Part shown: positions 42,615 to 52,080 of the stretch, one piece after another | Numbering within the stretch: the stretch's first letter is position 1 | Layout of the letters: the number at the start of each line of letters is the position of its first letter | Assembly: GCA_003313425.1 (NCBI GenBank) | Contig: NHZP01000019.1 | Coordinates: forward strand, 1,045,782-1,109,781 | Source: Pseudopyrenochaeta lycopersici | Taxonomy: Eukaryota; Ascomycota; Dothideomycetes; Pleosporales; Pseudopyrenochaetaceae | Length of the DNA: 64,000 nucleotides | Direction: 5' to 3' | Translations under genes and position numbers: made by a program | Notes under the pieces: model-generated | Seen by the model: the letters and a program-made list of their open reading frames with translations, nothing else | Databases searched by the model: none | What the model was told of the DNA's origin: nothing

Positions 42615-45302
42615 CAGTGCTGTAAACGATATTTCTTAACGATATAAGGGCTATATCGTTTAGTTAGTATCGTTAAGCTCGAATATCGTTTATATCGTTA
42701 TCGTTAAGGATTGTTTAGTAATCGCACGCTATTCCTGAACAGGCAATTTGTAAAAGTTTTCCATTGTTTAGTCTACCTCTAGAACCTCATCGCCGCCGGC
42801 GTCTTCGAATAGGATCTGCTGAGGAAACGTAATTTTAGCTCGAATCCAGCTCTTGAGGCACTCTGTGAGCTGTATCGTCGCCGATCCAAGGCAAAACCGT
42901 GTCCATGTGACCGTCCGACGAGCCCCAGAGAAGATACGCTCTGGCTCAGCGCTCATAGCTGGAATTGAGAGTATATTAATTGCCATGTGGTGAAGGCGTG
43001 GATAATCCTTCTTCCGAGCTGGATCTAGCCACCAGTCTAATGCCGTCGTGCCTGAGGGCAGCGTCGTCTGAGCCTGATTAATAAATAATTCGAACTCGTC
43101 GGCGACAGGAGCGGCTAGCTTCATCTGGCCAGCAGCTAAGTCAAACGCAGATGGCTCAGCTGACTTGGGAGTGCTATAAGTAGTCGGTTGATCGTCAATC
43201 TGACGATTTGCGTACTCCTGCTCCCAGAGCTTTCTGACAGCCTTCAACGCCGGGTCTCTCCAGCTCTTTCGCCAATTATCCTTGATATATTGTAGCCGGA
43301 ATGAGGGATGGAGGAGGAGGGAGGCCGCGTAGACAGAGCTATCAGAAGTCATAGCGTAATATTTGTCGAACAAATACCAACTAGCCATAAGAGCTGTTAG
43401 ATAACGTCCTTTGTTGAGTGACTTAGCACGGTCCTGCGCATGAATCGTCAGATCTAGTCAAAATAGCTCGTTTGACGTACCATTTCGTTATGAAACACCT
43501 TTATTATAATATCCATAGTATAAGCGACTTGATCAATCGTCGCCTTATCGCCCTGGGTAAGCTCAGTCGCGCGGTTGAAGGTGCTGAGGAAGTTGTAGGT
43601 GTCGTTGAGCACTTGCCAATCGTCAGCATCCAGCTGATCCTCTCTCAGATCGTCGATATGGCGTTGACAGTAGATGGTAATTGCCATTCTAACATCCTCC
43701 TCGCGTGCGACGGCGATGACCTTGTACCAGCTGTTCCATCTGGTGGCGTTTTCCTGAGGAATCACGCGGCCCTTGGCCAGCTTCTTGAACTCATTGTACC
43801 GCGCATCTGACGCTCGGAAGTGGACCTCAATATTGTGAAGTTTTCCGAGAGCACCTTGTGCCCTCCACGTTGCTGCCTCCGCAGAGCTCAAGCGTGAGAC
43901 AAGGTGCTCTTCTACGCCATCTTGATTATCACTTTGCATCTGTCGAGCAGCTTCCTTAACCGCCTCTTGGTCCTTTGCAAATAAGAAGGCTTGGGCAGCG
44001 AGGTTGAGGATGTGGCCAAAACACCTCATACGATAGTGAGCTGCTGGGTAAGATCCAAGCCCCGCCTTCGTCATCGCTTCTTCAACGAACCGCATCATCT
44101 TATCGTTAGCAGAGGCGTTATCGCTAACAACGTAGCCGAGCAGATGGAGGATTTCGTAAGAATTGAGTGTTCGAATAAGCGCGTCAGCCGTTTCCTGTCC
44201 GGTATGAGATTGGAGCTCAGGCAATGCGATCAGAGCCTTCTTGAGCTTGCCTTCGTCAACGAACTGTGCGCAGATAGCCATGAGGTTCTTCCGATTCGGT
44301 GAGGACCAGCAGTCCACAGCAAAGTGAATCTTGTACCCAGAGCGCTGGAGCTTTGATTTAAGGATATTCCGATGGGCGACGTAAGACTTCTTTATTAACT
44401 TTGGAAGAGTACCGCGCGACTGGAGCAGTTGACCTCTAACTGCCGGGTTTGTAGCATTTAGTAAGTCCTCTAGCTCTGGCCATTCGACGGCGCTGATAGG
44501 GAGATTTCGCACAGTAATGAGCCGGATGAGAGCCTCGTTAAAGCGCTCTCGATTAATAACGTCACCCATCCTCTGCTGAGCGACGCGCTCCTTCTGCGCG
44601 CTCATCTTCGACGGAGTTGCTGCAAAGCTTCTTTTAAGAGGACTGTCTGCAGCTGACGCTGCCGCCAGCTTCTTTTCCTCCGGTTTCTGGATTCCATAGG
44701 TAGACTTAAGGTGCGCCCACGCTGACTCGGAGTTGGTATACCGTCTTGAGCAGAGCTTACAGTAATAGTAGAGCCCAGATCCGTGGTGTATCGCCTCTCT
44801 ATCCTCTTCCCTGCCTTCACGACAGTATAGCCAGATATCCGACCGAGTTATCCGCCGTTTGCGCTTAGAAGAGGAGGATTCTGAGGTTGTTAGCGATGAA
44901 CTGGCGGCGGCAGACACCTGAGAGGCAGAGTCGGATGGCCGTAAGTTAGATACCTCATCCATGTCCATGTTGGAGAGGGCACTAGACACCTCGGAAGCAA
45001 CCTCAGCGTCAGCCATAGTATAGACAAAAGCACTTAAATCAGGATAGAACAATGACTTTTTAGTGTTTAAGAACAAATTTAAACAGGTAAGCACTCTGTG
45101 CGGGGTCGGTAATGCAGCTATCTGGCTAATTTGGCAGGGATTGACATTGAACGGGCCCCTGCTCGAATGCTACTATTTATATATATATATCGTTAAGGCC
45201 TAACGATACCGATATCGTTAGAATCTATATCGTTAGTTAACGATAACGATATCGGTATCGTTATCGTTAAGCCTTAACGATACCATATCGGTTACAGCAC
45301 TG
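42615..45302 (-). mobile_element. Complete hAT-superfamily DNA transposon, 2,688 bp
   Basis: Terminal inverted repeats begin CAGTGCTGTAA at 42615 and end TTACAGCACTG at 45302. The 8-bp target duplication GGAGCCCA is perfect (42607-42614 and 45303-45310), the hAT length. Both subterminal regions (about 42,625-42,715 and 45,185-45,290) are packed with TATCGTTA/TAACGATA motifs, as expected for transposase-binding sites. The transposase gene inside appears intact. The element is inserted in exon 2 of the polygalacturonase gene. Confidence 0.95.
42768..45016 (-). CDS. hAT transposase with BED-type finger and hATC dimerisation domain
   Basis: Two exons on the minus strand (43481-45016, 42768-43433) joined across a 47-bp GT-AG intron give 733 aa with no stop. 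The start is the ATG at 45016; the frame is open further upstream but adds an unlikely leader. A Ser-rich N-terminus with KRKRR leads to a BED-like finger (about 58-110, CKLC...AHLK; the second histidine is not obvious). The RNase H-like core follows (HFAVDCWSSPN, VVSDNASANDKMM). The C-terminal hATC domain holds YPRLHHMAINILSIPAMSAE and PERIFSGARR. The intron join restores the conserved MASWYLFDKYY block. Probably active or recently active. Confidence 0.92.
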
Positions 45303-45688
45303 GGAGCCCACCCATTCCTTATAACCCCACGTAGTAATACCTTGGAAGATCACCTAAAACAACTCATTAGAATCCAATCATAGCCACCCACGAATTATTT
45401 GAAGTGGCTTACAGTCGTTCCGTCATTTAATTTCTCCAGATTTAGCGTAACTCCTGATGGCACCACAAGAGAGGAGAGAACGATTGTAGCGCAAGAAGCC
45501 TTCGATTGGGACGCTAAGGACCAGCCATTTGAACCACTGAAGGTACAGGCATTAGCTCTCTTAGCAACCGCATCCGCAAGGCTCGGTGGCGGTGTCGGTT
45601 CAGGCGCAGCAACAGGAGTGCCCAGAACCTCATTGGTAGCAGCTAAGAGCACTGCGAAAAGTGATATAGTGGGCCAAAGCATGATCAC

Positions 45689-47200
45689 GAATAGACTAGA
45701 ATAAGTAGTTCGAAGAGTTCGGTTCCTGCATATTGAAATCTAGAAAAATTCAGTCAATTTAAATCGCCGTCAAATATAGTTCTTACCCAAAATACACTAA
45801 AGGTTATTGGTGGATAATCCTAGTGCTCCGAGGGCGAGGCGATATTGCGGGGTTAAGCCCAAAGCCGAGAAGTTCTAGTAAAAGCTTAGCTAAACTCCTT
45901 TTTAGCTTAATGTTAGCCCCCTTACTCTATAGAGCTTGTCCTAGGCCGGCACTTGTTTAGGGGTTTCATCTACAAACTCCACCACACATTTAAGACTAAC
46001 GTTTCGCGTATCAGTCACTTTAAGAGATGCTAATAAAGTCCGCTCTGGCATGCTAATTATACTGCTAGTGCATCAGCCTTACTGCTTTAATGCTCGCCCT
46101 GGCCTGCAGTGTCCCCGCGTTGTGTTCATTAGAATACTCCTATTCAATATCCACCTCTCAAAAAAACCGTTCGGTTCCGGTCCCTTGTCCTCATTGATCA
46201 TATATACTGATCCGAAAACTTGAACATAATTCAAATAATCCGCGTTGATGTGGTTGGCATACGGATCAGCGACAGGCAAGCTGGTATGATTATAGTTGAG
46301 GTCTCCGAGCGCCTGTCACGATCTCCAATTTTTGTACTTCAAACTAAATACTGGATCCGCTTCGACCCAACCTGTATTGAGATCCTAGAGTATTGTCAAT
46401 GTTTTAGGGCAGGATAAATCTTGGCCAACCTATTCTCTGGTTAGCTTCACAATAATGAAAGCTGCAAGACCAGTAGCGCGCATACAGCAAAGATATTGAA
46501 TTCAATATCTGTAGTCAGCCTTATCTGTAACTCTTGAATAAATTTTGGAAGAAACCGCCAGACGAATGGTTGGTCAGGGACGTCACTTGAGGCTTCCCAC
46601 TTTGTCGCCCTTTCTAACACCAATGTTGGTTTTCCTAGCCTGATAATTCATTAATTTAGTGAAATGGCCACCGTAAAATGCAGTTGCTCTATCTCTATGT
46701 TCCATACCACTCGTAGCATCGTAAGCATCGGTTGGGAATACTTTAGCCCAGCCAAATTCCCCCGCATCATCGCAGTCATTAAAGGCATTATTTTACGCTC
46801 TCTTAGTATCCTTTAGTTCCGTCCTGCAATGTGTGACTGCAAACACAAACAAATTTCTCCAGTTGCTCATCATGGAGCATATGTATCGTGACCTACTAGC
46901 TGGTGTTGCCTCCCCCGGTGAAGATGTGGCAGCGGGGCTGCCGTCTCGCAGAGCAAGTTTTGTATAGCTTGGCCTGCTGGGGCTTTCATCCATGCATACA
47001 TTACCCTGTAAGAACGACTTCAGATTATACTTTGCTTCTTTGTTGATATCACCAGGATATTGACGATAGCAGGGAGATGGTGGCTGGCATGGCTCGCACT
47101 TGTGACCTGAAAATATGTGTTGTCCATATTTAGGTCGTTACCTTTATACTTGAAATCCGTTGTTTTAAATAGCTTCTCTTTTGATTGGACGAGAGAAAAG
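45689..47200. other. Intergenic region upstream of the polygalacturonase gene
   Basis: 1.5 kb with only short frames, none recognised. It should include the polygalacturonase promoter. Confidence 0.35.
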
Positions 47201-47542
47201 GTGAGAGAAGAGGTGAGAGAAGAGGTGAGAGAAGAGGTGAGAGAAGAGGTGAGAGAAGAGGTGAGAGAAGAGGTGAGAGAAGAGGTGAGAGAAGAGGTGA
47301 GAGAAGAGGTGAGCGAAGAGGTGAGCGAAGAGGTGAGAGAAGAGGTGAGAGAAGAGGTGAGAGAAGAGGTGAGAGAAGAGGTGAGAGAAGAGGTGAGCGA
47401 AGAGGTGAGCGAAGAGGTGAGAGAAGAGGTGAGAGAAGAGGTGAGAGAAGAGGTGAGAGAAGAGGTGAGCGAAGAGGTGAGCGAAGAGGTGAGAGAAGAG
47501 GTGAGAGAAGAGGTGAGAGAAGAGGTGAGAGAAGAGGTGAGA
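47201..47542. repeat. 12-bp minisatellite, 28 full copies
   Basis: Unit GTGAGAGAAGAG, 28 uninterrupted copies from 47201 to 47536 plus six bases. The only variation seen is A to C at unit position 6, in pairs at units 10-11, 17-18 and 23-24, so the array is built from larger duplicated blocks. Because the unit is a multiple of three and lacks stops, several frames on both strands are open; none is likely to be a gene. Confidence 0.95.
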
Positions 47543-47957
47543 TATAGGCAGCAACAACTGCTTTACAGGAAGGAAGTGAAGGTAAGGAGATCAGGAGGTT
47601 CCCTTATGACGATCTTGCGCAGTTCTAAAAAGAAGACACCAACCTGACACCTTGTGGTTACTGGAAAAGGCTTACTTGTTGAGTAGACTGTCTTCGACAG
47701 TACAATAAAGGGGATAATACCCGGACTACTCCAAACAGAAGAGACGATTAAAAAGTAGTAAAGACGTTGGCGGATGCGAAGTGAAAGCCCATTTGACATT
47801 GTATATTATTGAACAAGCACTCATAAATTGCCAATTCTACTTGCTAGAAGCACTTCTCAAATCAGCCAAAAGAGTGTCCACGATGTCCCTTCTTCCTTGG
47901 CGAAGCAGGCTGCTTAAATCCACTCCACCCTCTCACGACCATGTACCCCATATGTTT
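47543..47957. other. Intergenic region between minisatellite and peptide gene
   Basis: About 415 bp. No gene is seen; it should hold the 3' UTR of the peptide gene. Confidence 0.4.
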
Positions 47958-48255
47958 CTAGCAATTGCATTGGCAGCAAATAGTCATTCCACACCAGTTG
48001 CAGGGGCAGCTTTATCAACCAAGTTAGCTCAGGTTTCGACTGCGCATGTGCTTTACACCAAGAATAAGAGCCAATGACTTACCCAACATTGCACCTAGCT
48101 TCCAAGTGCGCCCTCTTGACCATCTCGATACTGTGGTCGGCGGGGTATTGAATTAATGCGCCAGAATCTAGCGCAGAGCGGAGGGAAAGGTCGCTTGGGA
48201 CTGCAGCCGCGACAGCAAGGAGAGGAAGGAGGGAGAGAAGATTAAAGAAGTGCAT
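47958..48255 (-). CDS. Secreted cysteine-rich peptide precursor with a single KR site
   Basis: Two exons on the minus strand (48083-48255, 47958-48009) joined across a 73-bp GTAAGT-AAAG intron give 74 aa, too short to notice without splicing. Residues 1-19 are a signal peptide (MHFFNLLSLLPLLAVAAAV). A propeptide runs to KR at 47-48, a Kex2 site. The remaining 26 residues hold eight cysteines (55, 59, 61, 64, 69, 70, 72, 74) in the pattern C-x3-C-x-C-x2-C-x4-CC-x-C-x-C, ending in Cys. The intron phase is fixed because only this join opens the Cys-rich frame to a stop. A TATA box lies 107 bp upstream. I do not recognise the family. It could be an effector-like or antimicrobial-like peptide, or a ribosomal peptide modified by the neighbouring UstYa protein. 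Confidence 0.78.
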
Positions 48256-49053
48256 TTTGATGAGTATGATGTGGTTGTAGAAGTTAAACAGGTGGCCTGG
48301 AAAGTGTGTTGAGTGAGATATTTGGTTGTGAGGATGCAGGTTGTAGAGGATAACAGAAGGGTTTATATAGTGTGGTCTTTTGGCTTTCGATAGAAGATGA
48401 AGTAGACAGTAAGCGAGACCTAGGAAGGTGTCGGCCTCCGACCGACCCTGTGGTACTGTTCAGTCTCATGGAATAGGAGAGCTGCCTCGCCTGTAGGTGG
48501 CCTGGGCTGGTCAATGAGTGTTTCAACACTTCTGCCTGAATACCGTGTTGTTGTACCCACCTTTTTCTTCAAATGGTGCCACCTTGATGTTATTTCCCCT
48601 CCCGACTCATCGACGGTTGGTCGGGAGCTTCACGCTTTGCATGGCGCTAGGTGGTGGATGGTTGGAAAATCATCCTGTTCTGCGTGGTGATATAGTGTAC
48701 ATCGTGTTAGTGTGGGTCGCGTTTGCATATGTGGAGCGCCCCTCGGAATCAAGGGTATCATAGCCGAGGATATTGTTATGTAAGATTGGAAAGGGCCTGA
48801 CGTGCATGATTGTGCTAAGAGCTTGAGCCGTGGAAGCTTTGGGCAGAGCGGGCTTAGCATGTATTTAATCTTCTTAGCATATTCGTCCTGTACAGGGCGT
48901 GAGTATACGTGTGGGCTAGTAGCACACTCTTTAGGATGCGATTTTGAGAATCTCTCTCTCGATCTGTGGAATACTACGAAAACCTTCTCCTGCCTTTACA
49001 AGGCTCAGTGACATGACCTGCAGATACAACACTAGCAGTAATTCGCCAAGAAT
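48256..49053. promoter_or_regulatory. Region between the peptide gene and the UstYa gene
   Basis: About 800 bp. It contains the peptide promoter and the 3' flank of the UstYa gene. Short frames only. Confidence 0.5.
48362..48369 (-). promoter_or_regulatory. TATA box of the cysteine-rich peptide gene
   Basis: On the minus strand TATATAAA, 107 bp upstream of the start codon. Confidence 0.65.
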
Positions 49054-49948
49054 TCAAACGCTCCCGTTATCAAACTTCTCTACCAATTGTTCATATCGTC
49101 TCTCAACTGCAATATCCCACATTGTTCCCCAGTCAGCACACCGATGCTCAGTTCCCCACCCATTGAACCCAAACTCGTCTGGAACTACAGAGTGCTCTAG
49201 TGACAGATCTCCTGCACACATTATAGCCTGCCGAAGGTAATCAAAGCAGTGTTCGAGATGAGACTCTCCCGAAAACACATTTCTCTGTAAATTTTGTTTA
49301 TGTTCGTCCGATTTTATAAAACCGTCGAGCACACCAAGGCGGACGCGAATCGAATTCTGTAGTCACTAAGTACGGAAATTGAATTTTGAAAGTAAGTAGT
49401 AGGGTTTACCAGACAATGGAGCTGATGAAACATGCTCATAGAGTATACATTTTCACGGGAATCATTGCGGTTCTCGTAGCTCGTTGGCAAGTCGTATTTC
49501 TGAGGCTCTGAAATCGAGACAATACCTCCATCATCTAAAGTCATTTAATTACCGGTATTCAATGTCTATTGAGAAGACTGACTTGGCATTAGGTTGAGCC
49601 ATGCTGCCTCTCCTTTATCTGAAGCTGTGTAGTGGAAGCGAGAGTCCGGGTTGAAGGTGACGATGCGCGATGGTACTAAGGAATGTTAGAATGTTGAAGG
49701 TAATGGCGCATGCGATTCAATATACTGTTCTTGAATGGTAACGGTCTTGCAGAATGATTGCCGTAATTTTGACCTGGCTTTGCGAAAATCCACGCAAGGG
49801 ATATTGAGGTGATGAGGCAAAAGAGAAGCGCCACGCTGACGAGTATCTTGTATGAGTTCCGACATGGATTACTAGATTGGCATGACTTTTCTAGCTCTTC
49901 TTTGACCTCATCATGAAATGAAGTGCTTGGGACGCGCTGGTATGCCAT
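49054..49948 (-). CDS. UstYa-family (DUF3328) oxidative cyclase-like protein
   Basis: Four exons on the minus strand (49726-49948, 49583-49675, 49410-49534, 49054-49356) give 247 aa; the introns are 50, 48 and 53 bp and all phases agree. A short cytosolic N-terminus is followed by one membrane segment (about 33-55, ILVSVALLFCLITSISLAW), then a conserved domain with GEAAWLNLMP. Both diagnostic HxxHC motifs are present: HQLHC (142-146) and HLEHC (180-184), the latter in HCFDYLRQ. Family members in the ustiloxin, phomopsin, asperipin and cyclochlorotine pathways carry out oxidative cyclisation or halogenation of peptides in the secretory route. The next gene on the same strand is a Kex2-type secreted peptide precursor, a fitting substrate, though the link is inferred from position. 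Confidence 0.9.
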
Positions 49949-52080
49949 AATAAGAGAGATGAAAATGAATGCACCGCGTCTCAACTGAATTGCGACTACA
50001 ACGTCTATCCGAGTGCAAAGGACTACACGGAGCTAACAACAATCTTCAAGACTAGTGATGCATTAAACCGGGTTCTTCATCAAACAAAAACATCGACTAC
50101 CGGAACATCGCTTACTCTCTCCGATGAGCCATATTTCAATCCATGACTTCCACGAAGGGAAAATGTTAGTTTTTGGTAGCAATATGCACATCGTGTTAAT
50201 GCATCGTCAGCTTCGGCAAAGAACACCGATGCGTCAGCACATTGTTGGCGAAACCAGCCACGCTTGTGGGGAGCGGCCCGCCGTACGTATACGGCGAATT
50301 AGCCTAATGAGGTGGTTGGAGGTAAGCTGCTTCGTCCGATGCAGTCCTGCTTGGAGAACGTTGTTAATCCGGACTTAACAAAGAGAATCGAGTCGTCCAC
50401 TAAGAATGCGGGACATCTTCATACCCACTTTGTGGCTGGATTAGCCGTTCCGTGGTGTGAATCGAAGTCGTCAGCGAACATTCCCGCCGTCCCAATTTCC
50501 ATTCGTCAACATAGATGGTGAGGAGAGATTCTACTTGGTCTGTAACTTCTCCTAAGTTGCATTTGGGCCTTCTCATCTGATTTGATGACGTTCCTCGCTG
50601 GAAACGTTGCAGCTGCATCCTGACAGCGAGAGTGCAAGTACGAAGACAGCATACATAGTCTTCCGCAACAACGGAATTTGGACGTCGACGGGAACTCGTA
50701 TCATATCCCAGCGCGACATGTTGTGTTAATCATACGAGCACTTCGTGAACATGACCTCATACCCTCAGTACTAAAGCCTCTCAAGCCCAGGAGGTGGATT
50801 TCGGGGTGGCATGGAAGTACAGTAACTGGATCTTTCCACAGAGAATAGTTCACGAGTAATTACCAACAGCAATGAAGACATTGGGAGACAAAATTCAGTG
50901 ATAGAGATTTTGTTATGGTATCACCCTCTAAAGCCCCCGCAACTGTTGGCGTTCTACTCGTCATCACCACCATCAAGTTCATCGCTTCTCTTCTCCATGC
51001 CCTCGTTATAGTCCTTGCCCTCTTCAAGCTCGAATTCGGGCTACGATACAAAACTCGTTTAGCCAATTGGTCAAGGAAAGAAGCTATGTCGCTGTCAACA
51101 TGCTCCATGGCACTGAGCAACTGTCTGTCAATATGTGGATTCTGGAAATTGCCAAAACCTCTATCTTGATGAAGCATGTAAGATCTAAAGGGGTGCAAAT
51201 TTCAATTGAAGTGTGTTGCCAATATGTCTGGACGTGTTTGCCCAGATACGTCCTGGCTACTCGCCAGATAAACATCTGCGGCGGACGAAGCCATCTTTCA
51301 GAGAGACACATTCGTTAAAGTCGGCGCGGATTGGAAACAACATTGACTACCAATTCGACCTTGATATCTGATTAACCAAGATCGAGCAGCGTAAGGTTCG
51401 AGAAAGGCAAAGTACCTGTATCGCAAAAATTCGAGGTGCCAGCAGACGTGATAGGTTAGACCAGTCGCTGCTTAAAGAATATATTTAACTGGAAATTTCC
51501 TCCACGAAAATTCAGACGCACATATTCTAAATTTAGGACGAGGGACAGAAGCCGACGAAAGTATTCATGCCCTACGCAAACTACTACCTCGCTATGTAGT
51601 TAATTACTGCTCTACTCTGTTTCACAACAATCTTCTGCCATTCGCAGAAAACATTCTAAACTTTTGCTTAAGCAACCTGTCAAAAACTACAGCTAGATAT
51701 ATCGCGGCTACGACTAGAGAACTATGTATGAAGACTGAACGTCCGCATACGAGCCCTGTCGAGGTAAATGGCGGGATGACAAAATCTATCTCGGCTTTAG
51801 AAAAGGCCAATTCGTTGGCCAAAGAGTAAGCCAAGCCATAAAAGGCCATTCCAAAGCGCGGACAGCTTGCTTTCAAGCCCATATCACTCAGTGTCATGGA
51901 GAATCTCCGCTGTGCAGCACCCCACCTCAAAACCGTTCTCTCGCACTGCAGAGGTGTCGCAATACCTTCGATCACCTTCTCCAATTCATTGCAATCAAAC
52001 GCCGCATGCGTAACGTGTCCCACAAGCGAGCGCCGCACCCCACCAAGTTTGAGCACCTCTACCAGCGTACAGCTCAACTA
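49949..52080. other. Gene-poor region up to the RIP boundary
   Basis: Short frames only. A 151-codon minus-strand frame (51622-52077) ends at the edge of the RIP-affected DNA and is not recognised; it may be the remnant of a gene cut off at the boundary. I looked for further ribosomal-peptide pathway genes (tyrosinase, methyltransferase, oxidase) and saw none. Confidence 0.4.

Larger units (their letters stand above)
41579..45688 (-). pseudogene. Endopolygalacturonase (GH28) gene split by a hAT transposon
   Basis: Minus strand. Exon 1 (45413-45688) encodes a signal peptide and a propeptide with a KR site. Exon 2 starts at 45353, is broken at the target site (45303-45310, repeated at 42607-42614) and resumes to 42584. 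Exons 3 and 4 are 42463-42516 and 41579-42320. Not counting the element and one target copy, the frame stays open for 381 codons, a normal endo-PG length. The GH28 active-site set is all present: NTD, QDD, GHG and RIK in the NTDAFNI, QDDC, GGHGLSIGSV and RIKT segments, plus the VRGDPGSVLDGQG repeat. No other damage is visible, so inactivation is due to the insertion alone. The enzyme would cut plant pectin outside the cell. Confidence 0.93.

Noticed and set aside
47201..47542. CRISPR-like or direct-repeat array
   Set aside because: No spacers between units; a eukaryotic minisatellite.
47117..47647. Open frames across the 12-bp minisatellite on both strands (Arg/Glu/Val and Ser/His/Leu/Phe repeats)
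   Set aside because: A 12-bp unit without stop codons keeps many frames open; no signal peptide, domain or plausible gene structure flanks it.
49949..51621. Further RiPP pathway genes near the UstYa gene (tyrosinase, second UstYa, P450, methyltransferase)
   Set aside because: Frames in this stretch are short and show none of the expected motifs.
51622..52077. 151-codon minus-strand frame at the RIP boundary
   Set aside because: No recognised motif; its upstream side runs into RIP DNA, so at best a remnant.
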